NCBI GenBank assembly: GCA_031292565.1
Contig: JARLGW010000010.1
Span: 186,001-250,000, forward strand
Direction of reading: 5' to 3'
DNA length: 64,000 nt
DNA from: Paludibacteraceae bacterium
Lineage (GTDB): Bacteria; Bacteroidota; Bacteroidia; Bacteroidales; Paludibacteraceae
The position numbers and the translations under genes are program-made. Shown here one piece after another: positions 52,467-61,800 of this stretch (the stretch's first letter is position 1; each line of letters begins with the position of its first letter). A model generated the notes under the pieces. The model was given only the letters and a program-made list of their open reading frames with translations, was not told the origin of the DNA and ran no database searches.

Positions 52467-54125
52467 TTACATATTTTGAAAATCCGGACCATTACCGCCA
52501 TTAGGTACTACCCAAGTAATGCCATCTGCGGGAGATTTAATATCACAAGTTTTGCAGTGCATACAGTTTTCCGCATGAATTCGAATCTCTTTCTGACCTG
52601 CTTTGTTTGTATGAAGTTCATAGACTTCCGACGAACAAAGAAATTGCTCTGGTGCACCGTATTGCTCAATGTTAATAGCATTAAATTGCTCTGGATTATT
52701 GATATGTAAATGCACCACTTGTTGTTCATCATGGTGAACTCCAGAATGATAAATATCGGTCGATTTGTCAAAAGTCAATACTTTATCGAATTCTAATTTC
52801 CCTTTAAATCTTTCTTTGAAAGGTTTTTGTTCAAGTTCGGCTATCTTTTTTGTAGTTTTATAATCTGCTTTTGATTTCAATCTGCCTAAGAATCCAGCTC
52901 CTCCTGTTATTAATAAGGTCGCAAAATTTAGCCCTCCGACAAATAATCCATGCTCGAATCCTTGTCTAAAATTTCGAACCGGGTACACGTCTTTGTAGAT
53001 TACACTATTATTTACCAATGTTTCGTATTGTTGAAGACTTTTCTCCGAAGTATCATTGTTTGATAATGCATTGGCCGCAGTTTTGGCTGCTAACATGCCT
53101 GATGTTATAGCCAGATGTATGCCTTTTAAGGCAGGCATAGTTAGAAATCCAGCACTATCTCCGACGATCAAGGCATTGTCAACATATAATTTGGGGATTG
53201 CATAATACCCACCTTCGGGAAGAGTTTTAGCACCATATTCAATTAATTTGCCACCTTTTAATATATTGGAAACAAAGGAATTAGTTTTCCAAATCTGCAT
53301 GGCATCATGCACATCAAACGAAGGGTCTTGATAATCCAATCCAACAACAAGTCCAACGGCAACTTTGCTATCATTTAAGCCATAAATAAATCCGCCGCCA
53401 AACTCATGGTTGTTAAGCGGATAGCCCATAGTATGATAAATTTGACCCACTTCGATGTTTCCCTCTGGTACTGACCATAATTCTTTACATCCTAAGGAAT
53501 AAACCTGTTCGTTTTTACCCTCATCGAGATTGAATTTCTTGATAAGCATCTTGGTTAAACTGCCACGTGTACCTTCGGCAAAAATGGTAATTCGTGCTTC
53601 AATTCGTGTACCGGCTTGAAAGTTTTCCAACCGATTACCGAGATGATCCAAGCCTGTATCTTTGGTTTTGGCACCAATTACTTTCCAGTCTTTGTACAGA
53701 ATTTCATCTACAGCAAAACCAGTATATATTTCTACACCTTTTTCTTCTGCTTTTATTGCTAAATATCGACAAATCTGACCCAAAGAAGCAGTATAATTAC
53801 CTATATTATTCATATAAGGCAAATGAAACGGCAGGGCTATGTGAGCTTTTTCACTAAGCAATACCGTTTTGTCCTTTGTTACTTTGGCATTAAAAGGAAT
53901 TTCTTCAAAAGAAACCTCAGGCAAAAGCTCTTTAAATACATCTGGTTTAACTACTGCTCCAGATAAAATATGACTTCCAACTGTACTACCTTTTTCAATA
54001 AGTAATATTCTATGATTTTGACCTGTTTGTTTTAATATATCCGCTAAACGGATAGCCGTAGCTAAACCAGATGGGCCAGCCCCTATTATTAAAACATCAG
54101 TTGATATGGTATCGGTATTATTCAT
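52467..54125 (-). CDS. ETF-quinone oxidoreductase (FixC type)
   Basis: A 552-residue flavoprotein. The N-terminus has the FAD motif VLIIGAGPSGLATAIRLAD; GSHILSGAVVKPDVFKELLP and GDSAGFLTMPALKGIHLA are typical of ETF:quinone oxidoreductase; and the end has AENCMHCKTCDIKSPADGIT, which with an upstream Cys binds the 4Fe-4S cluster. It passes electrons from ETF to the quinone pool at the membrane. ATG 54125 has GGAGG (54131-54135) six bases upstream, a strong Shine-Dalgarno for this phylum, so I prefer it to a TTG 12 bp further out. It is co-transcribed with the fused ETF gene. Confidence 0.92.
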   Translation of the reverse strand: MNNTDTISTDVLIIGAGPSGLATAIRLADILKQTGQNHRILLIEKGSTVGSHILSGAVVKPDVFKELLPEVSFEEIPFNAKVTKDKTVLLSEKAHIALPFHLPYMNNIGNYTASLGQICRYLAIKAEEKGVEIYTGFAVDEILYKDWKVIGAKTKDTGLDHLGNRLENFQAGTRIEARITIFAEGTRGSLTKMLIKKFNLDEGKNEQVYSLGCKELWSVPEGNIEVGQIYHTMGYPLNNHEFGGGFIYGLNDSKVAVGLVVGLDYQDPSFDVHDAMQIWKTNSFVSNILKGGKLIEYGAKTLPEGGYYAIPKLYVDNALIVGDSAGFLTMPALKGIHLAITSGMLAAKTAANALSNNDTSEKSLQQYETLVNNSVIYKDVYPVRNFRQGFEHGLFVGGLNFATLLITGGAGFLGRLKSKADYKTTKKIAELEQKPFKERFKGKLEFDKVLTFDKSTDIYHSGVHHDEQQVVHLHINNPEQFNAINIEQYGAPEQFLCSSEVYELHTNKAGQKEIRIHAENCMHCKTCDIKSPADGITWVVPNGGNGPDFQNM

Positions 54126-54307
54126 TTTGACCTCCAATTTTACTGTTTCTTTACTAAGTTTCTATAAATCAGATTCTATAAATACAAATATACTTTTTTC
54201 TACAACAAAACAGGTACTAGATTGCCAATTTATATAATATGAGATTTTATATAATTAAAGCAGACACAAACTATAATTTAGGTTTGAGCAAAATGCATAA
54301 TATTATA

Positions 54308-54345
54308 AAATGAGCCAATGAATAAATCTCATTGGTTCATTTTAT
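54308..54345 (-). terminator. Terminator downstream of the DHOD-like pseudogene
   Basis: Stem of AAATGA-CCAATGA with TCATTGG-TCATTT (54308-54345 region) followed by T-rich sequence on the minus strand, 20 bp after the stop at 54365. Confidence 0.65.
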
Positions 54346-54364
54346 TAACTCTTAGAATGTCGGG

Positions 54365-55366
54365 TTACATGAAAATATTTTCTGCATTTAAAAGCATATC
54401 AACATACTGAGCTCTATCATAAGCATAAGAGTTTGGGCAAAGCTTATTTTTTGATAATTTACCTCTAAACTCATTTATACTTGTATAGTTCTTTGAATCC
54501 ATCCAGAGTTCTAATTCTTTCTTAATGGTTTCTATTTGTTGTAAGCCATTTTTGTATAATGTACTTGCTACTTGCACCGAAGAAGAACCTGCTAAAATTA
54601 GCTTCACAACATCTTCTCCCGTAAATATGCCATGACTGCTACAAATATCTGCCGTAATGTTCTCGAATAATAATCCTGCACATCTCAAAGACTTTTTGTA
54701 ATCTCCGTCATTGCTTATATTTAATGAATTTAGATGCTTTTCATTCACAATATCAATGTCCGGTTGAAGGAAAGAATTAAATAACACAAAGGAATCTGCA
54801 CCAACAGCATCGAGTTTCTTTATAAAACTTAGAATATTAGTATAATCCGAACTTAATTTCACGCTTACAGGGATGGTGATTTTTTGTTTAATTTCCTTAA
54901 CGATATTGATCTGCTCATTTTCTATTTCCTTGGCATCTTTATTAAAATCCGACGGAGTTTGATAAAAATTTAATTCTATCCCATCCACTCCTGTTTCACT
55001 AATCAACTTAGCATACTTTATCTAGGTATCGTTGTTAAGTGCATTCAAACTTGCAATGAGTGGGATAGATATACATTCTTTTGCTTTTCTTAGATTTAGA
55101 AGATGTTCGTCTGGTCCTGCATGAGTAATATTGGGATGGATAGTAAGCATTTCTGCATGAATATCGTTAAACTCTGTAAGTTTTTCATCTAGTTGAAATC
55201 TTTCCAATTGAATTTGTTCCTCAAACAAGGATTTGTAAACAACGGCTGCAGCTCCTAATTCTTCTGCCTTCTTTAGCTTATCCAAATTAGTCACCAAATT
55301 TGATGCTCCAATTATAATGGGGTTTTCTATTTGAATCCCCATGTATGTAGTCTTTAAATTTTTCAT
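54365..55366 (-). pseudogene. Dihydroorotate-dehydrogenase-like protein with in-frame amber codon
   Basis: One continuous frame of 333 sense codons interrupted only by TAG at 55022-55024. Before it: MKNLKTTYMGIQIENPIIIG, AGPDEHLLNLRKAKECISIP, LIASLNALNNDT; after it: IKYAKLISETGVDGIELNFY, SVKLSSDYTNILSFIKKLDA and the C-terminal GEDVVKLILAGSSSVQVAST. It is a TIM-barrel flavin enzyme like DHOD-like proteins (often called PreA-like). Relatives have NDTW at the break, so one TGG-to-TAG change explains it. Translation from an internal ATG (55006) would give only the C-terminal 213 residues without the N-terminal barrel strands. Confidence 0.82.
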
Positions 55367-56349
55367 TGAATCTTATTTATTATATTAATTCTGAGTACAT
55401 TTTTGGAATTATGAAATGATATTCCATTAGTATAAAGATACTTAATATATCAATAGCTATTTCATTAAGATTTATATATTTTCATGCTTAGTAAAACGCA
55501 ATTGGGGTAAAAAAGCATTTGTTTGGAGTAGTGGAAAAAAGTTAGAAATGATTAATTGAAGGAGTGGTTTGAGAGGGGATTTTTGTATTAAAAGTAAAAT
55601 TATATAAGCGCAAATATATTAAATTTAGGCTTAGGGTATTTAACGATATTTGATATGGAAAAATTCAGTATTTCAAAAAAACAAATAGATTACCAACCTC
55701 ATGACTAAAAATCATTTCCTCGAAGTTGTGTGCAAATTGGGTGTAAAAGATGCAAAAACATGCAAAATGAATTACCATAAATAACTGACAACCAAAATAT
55801 TAAAATAACATTCAAGCGAAAAAACCACACTTTTATTAAGCTTAAATGTCTGATTATCAATATTTTTCATTCGTTTTCATATAGTGTCATGGGGCATGGT
55901 TTCCAAGCTTTTGTGCAAATTTTCCTTTTCACCTTTTTTCACGCCTTTTCTTCCTTTGGAATTTGGTGTGTGTAAATCGTGTGCAAATAGAATTTCCCAA
56001 TATGGATTTCAAAAATAAGTTCTGTACTCCTATTTTTGATTTTCTAAGAACAAATATAGATACCTTACCTGTCTACCTTGATCAAACAATTTTCACCATT
56101 AATTATTTTTTCAATAACCACTCAAATACATTTTTAGGAGTAATGCAAGCTCTACTTTGAGGAAACAATTCAGAGGAAAGCGAAAATTTCGGATAGTTAT
56201 TTTTCACTTTTTCCAATGGTGCAAATTCTAGTTCTTCTGTCTACATATCATTAAAATTATCAAAACTTTTAAAATTTGCAGGTTTTGATAATATGTGTTA
56301 TTTTTTGTTTCAAGATTTACTTTCATCTTAAGGATATTTTGATAGAAGA
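55367..56349. other. Non-coding region with repeat copy R2
   Basis: AT-rich, no credible gene. It holds repeat R2 (55691-56020) and leads into the hip operator cluster. Confidence 0.6.
55691..56020. repeat. Dispersed att-like repeat, copy R2
   Basis: Begins CCAACCTCATGACTAAAAAT (a changed tRNA-derived att core). Then come GAAGTTGTGTGCAAATTG, a 90-bp block shared only with R3 (ending in AACATTCAAGCG), and then the TAGTGTCATGGGG, CACGCCTTTTCTTCCTTTGG and GTGCAAATAGAATTTCCCAA blocks shared with R1. It stands on the left side of the hip locus. Confidence 0.7.
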
Positions 56350-56350
56350 T

Positions 56351-56447
56351 ATACCCTTTAGGGTGTAGAAATAATGTGTCGTCATATCTTATACCTTAAA
56401 AGGTATAGTTTCAATAAAAAATCGCTATATTTGTACCTTATAGGGTA
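56351..56447. promoter_or_regulatory. Three palindromic operators and promoter of the hip locus
   Basis: ATACCCTTTAGGGTGT (56351-56366), ATACCTTAAAAGGTAT (56391-56406) and TACCTTATAGGGTA (56434-56447) are variants of one palindrome with centres 40 and 42 bp apart, four helical turns. The promoter box TATATTTG (56426-56433) abuts the third, and the HipB start codon is at 56465. This is the usual setting of HipB-type autorepression. Confidence 0.75.
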
Positions 56448-56464
56448 TATAATACTTTTGGATT

Positions 56465-56668
56465 ATGACATTAAGAGAATTCGTGAAAAATAAAAGAAGT
56501 AGTGCGAAACTAACGCAACAAGAGTTGGCCGAAAAGGCGGGTGTCGGGCTTCGTTTTATTCGAGAATTGGAGCAAGGGAAATCTACCCTTCGAATGGATA
56601 AGGTAAATCAGGTTCTAAAATTATTTGGACACGAACTTGCCCCCATGAAAACAAATATTAATGACTAA
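56465..56668 (+). CDS. HipB-like XRE-family antitoxin regulator
   Basis: A 67-residue protein consisting of one HTH_XRE domain: RSSAKLTQQELAEKAGVGLRFI holds both helices and LEQGKSTLRMDKVNQVLKLFG completes the fold. It belongs to the HipB/Y4mF type of antitoxin. It lies 18 bp after the third palindromic operator and 11 bp before the HipS-like gene. It should bind the palindromes and repress the operon together with its partners. Confidence 0.88.
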   Translation: MTLREFVKNKRSSAKLTQQELAEKAGVGLRFIRELEQGKSTLRMDKVNQVLKLFGHELAPMKTNIND

Positions 56669-56679
56669 TCAATAAAACT

Positions 56680-57006
56680 ATGCGAAACGCTGAGATAAGG
56701 TTTGAAGACAAAACTGCAGGATGGTTAACGCAGGATGAGGATGGTTTTCATTTCGGGTATGACAAATCTTACTTGGAAAGTGAATTACCTATTCCTATAA
56801 GTCTCACCCTACCTTTACATGAATCAAAATTTGATAGCCCGATTCTATTTCCATTTTTTGATGGGTTAATCCCTGAAGGATGGCTACTGGATATTGCCGA
56901 AAGAAATTGGAAACTTAATCCGAGAGATAGAATGGGACTTTTGTTGGCTTGTTGTAAGGATTGTATTGGTGCGGTAAGTGTTATTCCTGTCGAAATTAAT
57001 GATTAA
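56680..57006 (+). CDS. HipS-like protein (HipA N-terminal subdomain)
   Basis: A 108-residue protein that corresponds to the N-terminal subdomain of HipA: AGWLTQDEDGFHFGYDKSYL, PIPISLTLPLHESKFDSP, FFDGLIPEGWLLDIAERNWK and DRMGLLLACCKDCIGAVSVIP. In HipA proteins these residues are fused to the kinase; here they end with a stop and the kinase begins two bases later. This is the arrangement of HipBST systems, in which HipS is the antitoxin. Which partner neutralises the toxin here is inferred from the family. Confidence 0.85.
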   Translation: MRNAEIRFEDKTAGWLTQDEDGFHFGYDKSYLESELPIPISLTLPLHESKFDSPILFPFFDGLIPEGWLLDIAERNWKLNPRDRMGLLLACCKDCIGAVSVIPVEIND

Positions 57007-57008
57007 TT

Positions 57009-57962
57009 ATGAAGCATTGTTTATATTGTTACCAGCCATTAGCAGAACATGAAGTTGATTTTCATGCTTCTTGCTGTAAGAGGATTTTTAAATCCGTTCT
57101 TCCACCCGAACTTCCATATACTAACGACGATATGGAAAGATTGGCCATACAAGTAATAAAGAGTAAGATGGCTGTCACCGGGGTACAACCCAAGCTTTCT
57201 TTAGAAATATCAAAGGGTGAAAAGAAAAACGAATCAAAACGCTTTACCATCGTTGGGCTATGGGGTGATTACATCTTAAAACCTCCTACTCCAAATTATG
57301 AGCAAACAGCGGAGGTTGAAGATTTAACAATGCACCTAGCCCATATTGCCAAAATCAACATAGTACCCCACTCGCTTATACGATTAAAATCGGGGCAATT
57401 AGCTTACATAACAAAAAGGATCGATCGAGTGAACAAACGTAAAGTTCACATGGAGGATTTTTGTCAACTCACGGAAAAACAAACTGAATATAAATACAAC
57501 GCTTCGTATGAGCAAATAGCTAAGGCGATCTTGAAATTTTCAGCAAATCCGGGTTTGGATTTAGTCAGCTTTGCCGAAATGGTTTTGTTTTCTTTCATCA
57601 CCGGAAATGCGGACATGCATCTCAAGAACTTTTCCTTGATTTATGATTCGGCAAATAATCCGGTATTGGCTCCCGCATACGATATGTTATCTACTGCCAT
57701 AGTTAATCCAAATGACAAGGAAGATCTTGCCTTGAATTTAAACGGGAAAAAGAAGAAACTAAATAGAAAGGATTTTGAAATGGCTTTTTCTACAATGGGA
57801 TTAGATGCAAAGCAAAGGGCTAATATTTTCTCCAAAATGGAAAAAGCAAAACGTGCTTGGCTCGATTTTATAAAAATCAGTTTCTTATCCGATGATTTTA
57901 AATCTACATATATTCAACTTATCAACGATAGATTTACCCGACTTAACCTAATCTGCCTTTAA
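57009..57962 (+). CDS. HipT-like serine/threonine kinase toxin
   Basis: A 317-residue HipA-type kinase. The N-terminus has CLYC (C4, C7) and HASCC (H19, C22, C23), a probable zinc site. The Gly-rich loop is AVTGVQPKLSLEIS (about 55-68), where HipT/HipA proteins are regulated by autophosphorylation at Ser or Thr. The catalytic block is TGNADMHLKNFS with D202 and N207, and the metal Asp is D225 in PAYDM. HipA/HipT toxins phosphorylate aminoacyl-tRNA synthetases (GltX or TrpS in studied cases). All catalytic residues are present, so the gene appears functional. Confidence 0.87.
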   Translation: MKHCLYCYQPLAEHEVDFHASCCKRIFKSVLPPELPYTNDDMERLAIQVIKSKMAVTGVQPKLSLEISKGEKKNESKRFTIVGLWGDYILKPPTPNYEQTAEVEDLTMHLAHIAKINIVPHSLIRLKSGQLAYITKRIDRVNKRKVHMEDFCQLTEKQTEYKYNASYEQIAKAILKFSANPGLDLVSFAEMVLFSFITGNADMHLKNFSLIYDSANNPVLAPAYDMLSTAIVNPNDKEDLALNLNGKKKKLNRKDFEMAFSTMGLDAKQRANIFSKMEKAKRAWLDFIKISFLSDDFKSTYIQLINDRFTRLNLICL

Positions 57963-57982
57963 ATAAAGAATCTTGAATGTTT

Positions 57983-58038
57983 GAAAAATATTTTCTATCA
58001 AAAAGCTATAATTTTGTTATAGTGGAAAATATTTTCCA
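57983..58038 (+). promoter_or_regulatory. Orphan toxin-antitoxin-type promoter and operator pair
   Basis: GAAAAATATTTTC (57983-57995) and the perfect palindrome TGGAAAATATTTTCCA (58023-58038) have centres 41 bp apart. A promoter box TAATTTTG (58009-58016) stands between them. The only following frame is ATG-ATA-AGT-TAA, so the gene this promoter served is gone; repeat R3 begins 84 bp further on. The spacing copies that of the hip operators, suggesting a lost second antitoxin gene. Confidence 0.55.
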
Positions 58039-58121
58039 TTAAGAACCATGATAAGTTAAAGCTCAACAAAATTTATCTTAAGTACTTATATACAGCTCAT
58101 TGATAACACTAAGATGAACCA

Positions 58122-58570
58122 CCAACCTCATGACTAAAAATCATTTTCTCGAAGTTGTGTGCAAATTGAGTGCAAAAGATGCAAAAACATGCAAAATGAA
58201 TCACCATAAATAACTGACAATCAAAATATTAAAATAACATTCAAGCGAAAAACCGCACTTTTATGAAACTACCTTAATGTTTTTTCTTGGCTTCTCATTT
58301 GTTATAAGATCATAGATAACACATTGGAATACAGGAGAAAATGTCTGGTCTGTTTTTCTTGCTTTTTCCGCTATTTTCTTCTTTTCTTTGGAGTTGTGTG
58401 CAAATTGTGTGTAAGGTGATTTTTACGATAAAAATTTCAAAAATAAAGTCCACGTATTTAATTGCATTATTGTCATTACTTAAGGACAAGATTTACTCAC
58501 CTACTGATCTGCCTTTTAGTTGATAATTTACACCTTAACTTTTTATGCGGCTAAGATTAGGAAGTCCAGT
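58122..58570. repeat. Dispersed att-like repeat, copy R3
   Basis: Starts CCAACCTCATGACTAAAAAT like R2 and shares its next 140 bp nearly base for base. It then diverges and resumes the GTGTGCAAATTGTGTG signature (58397-58413) and the end block TTTTTATGCGGCTAAG and GATTAGGAAGTCCAG seen in R1. It stands on the right of the hip locus in the same orientation as R2. Confidence 0.7.
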
Positions 58571-58813
58571 CTGCTTGTGTTCCTTTTACTAAACCATTAA
58601 ACTTACCTCGATTCACCTATGCCAAAACTTGTGTGAAAATCGGCTGACCGATTAAATTTTTCCTCCTATTTTTCCTCATACTGTATAAATTGCTAGTTTA
58701 CACAGTAAAAATACAAGTTGGCTTACTTTGGCTGGTCAACTTGTTAATTATTCTTTTTTTCTCAGCTACTAATATTCTAAGAATTTAAAACTCAACAGGG
58801 CTAAAATACAGTC

Positions 58814-61800
58814 CTAATTCTGCTTTATCACTTTAAATTGATATGATTTTTTCCCTTTAAAAAAGGAAATCATATATATTCCATCAGCATAATCTTGTAA
58901 TGAAATTCTTGTCTTTTCCTGAGTTACTTGTAATGTTTTAACAATCTTACCCAAACAATCAATTACATTAACATCAATTTTATCATCTTTGCCAATATTA
59001 ATATTTAGGATAAAATCATTCCGAATTGGATTTGGATATACTGATTCAATATTCTCTGATCCTAATATATCTAGATTTTCATAATCGGTTGCATAAATCG
59101 ACGCTTTCGCTGTACGGTTGCAGACACTTGGAGTACCGATATAAGGCCAATATTTATAAGAACAAAGTTCTTCTGGATTTTCGTTACATCCATAAATCCT
59201 TGCCCATTCTATCATATTCTGTGAATGTGAAGATGTATAATGTCCATCAGGGAAGAATTGTTGTAAATCGGACCTGCTATTCCAAACTTTTCTAATATTT
59301 GAATCGTATGAAAATAAATTATATGTATCCTTAATATTTAAATTTGGATATTCATTTTTACCATAATTTTCAGCCCAATATAACAAATCAAAATTGTTAC
59401 CTGCTGACCAATTGTGAGTCAAAGCATAATTATTATCAGGATAATTTCCAGTGGGGAATAGTAACATTAGATCATCTGGTCTTGACCTCCAAATCAGAGG
59501 TATCGGACAGCGTTGTTGGTTATATTCATTATAAAGTCCAGACATTATAGCATATTTACCTTGTCCATTATCATTATAATATGTACCATTTATGATTCTA
59601 ATATTCAAATCATTTCGCAATAAATTTAAGTATGCCTGATTAGATATATATTTACTACTTTGAGTTAAACAAAGCAATTGGTAATTGTTTTGAATATAGT
59701 TGGGAGAGTTTGAAATCATAAAATTAGTTACGATGTCACATTGCCCATCATAATTATAAGGATTATTTATGTAATTATTATGGGGAGTAACAGAATATAA
59801 CATAAATTGTGTTTGATAATCGACAGAATCTCCTTTAGAATAAGCTCTATTAACAATAGGATTTGTATTCTCATAAATATTTTCCTCACAACCTAAATGC
59901 ACTGCTTTTGAATAATTTACGTTTATTGAACCCTTGTTTGAAAGGCTATTTAATGTATTTTTCCAAATTCTATATCTATCCTCATAATTGGCAATACTAT
60001 CTAAATCCCAACATACAATATATGCTGCATCAGCACCCTTCTTATAATAAGCTTGAAGTTGAGCAGACCAGTCTTGACACAAAGTTGAGTCTAAATGATG
60101 ATTATAATTAGGCCAATTTGTTTCACTAGAAAAGTTTATTTTTTTATTTTTAATGATTCCCCAATATTTACATGTAGATCTTGCATAATCAGCCCCAAAG
60201 TCAAAATTTGGTTTATATTCAATAATATCTGCAATACGTAATGCATCTACATTTTCCAGTAATGGTGTAATCTCATAAAAGCCTCTTCGTGGTAGAATTG
60301 CATCATATATTGAACCAATTTGAAGCCCCATTTTGTAATATTTTGCATGTGTAAGTTCAGCACAGCTATCTACAAAACATTTTAATAATGAAGTTTTCCA
60401 ATTAATCCAGTCCATTCTTCCAATTGGATAAGAGTAACTTATACCTACAGAATCCCAATTAAATGCTTTGGGGTTTATTGAATCAAAATTATTAAAAGAA
60501 CTTCCCCAATTAGCATTTAAATTTGAGATATTGATATATTTATCTTGTAAGTATTTCTTAAATTTTTCAATCTCAGGATTTGAATATCCACACATTCCGT
60601 AACCAGGAAATTCCATTTCAGCATCTGGACTAATTGAAGGAACAACTTCTTTGATAATATTTAATGAAGCAGGATAATTTATATTTATGTGGTTTAATAC
60701 ATTCTTATAAAAATTCAACAAACAATTTGTGGATTTAAATGATCCAATATTTAAGGTATACTTTCTCCCTGAATTAATATTTAACAAAGAATCAATATTT
60801 AACAAAGATCCATCATGTAATGTGTGAAAATCGTTACTGGTTAAGTCATAAGAACCTGGTTTTACCCAATCCGGTTTTTCTTGTCCCATAATTACTCGAA
60901 TGTAAACATCAAGTCCCGCATCAATAATATTTGAGATAGCTAAATCCGCGTTATCCCAATTAAAATTTTCCGGTCCATCTGGACAAATTTCAGCCCAAAG
61001 AAGTTTTAATGAAACACCTGTAGCTCCCCACTTTTGTTTAATCTGATTTAACCAGTTTTTGTCTAAACATCTAGTAATAGATGATACAAAGATTATTTTA
61101 TAATTACTATCAAATACTTGGGTCGGCCTTTGCTGATTCGAATAATTACAATCTTTATATGCTTTTAATCTAACATTACTTCCCATGCAAATCTTTGTGT
61201 TTTTTAAATCAATATGTTGAGCCATAAAACTTTTAGTTACAAGAGGATCAACTTTTACTGAATAAGAACTACCAATATTTCCAATATTTATGTTAGATGC
61301 TGTTTCAAAAGGATAAAACCCAATGTTAGATGAAGTGTCATAAACAAAATCACATATGTTTGTTGTTATTTGATTAGATGGTGATGAAGTTGCAGTGAAT
61401 AATTTAGCTTCTCCAGGTTCTAAATGTACTATTTTAAAATTTGAATTAATATATTGTCCATTTAATAGATCTTTAGATGGATTGTTTAAGTTTAAAGAAA
61501 GAGTCATCTTTCTTTCTAAACTTTTGTTGAATAACCAAAAATAAATTTGATTAGTACTATCAGTTAAAAATGTTATTGCTAATTCTTGAGGAACTGAGTT
61601 AGATATAGAATCAATTACGGGGTAGTTTAAATCACTAAATATTTGTTTAGCAAAATTATCTTTAGCAAAATTTGACCAGTTACAAAACTCATGAATTTGC
61701 TCATTATTTTCAAGATAGGTTGTTGAAGTAACGTTAACATGATAAGCACTTGCAAAATTTAAATGAAGTAATATATTACTATTTTTAATAAGTTTTTCAT

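Larger units (their letters stand above)
57963..58813. other. Non-coding region with orphan promoter and repeat copy R3
   Basis: No credible gene. It contains the orphan palindromes at 57983-58038 and repeat R3 (58122-58570). Confidence 0.6.
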
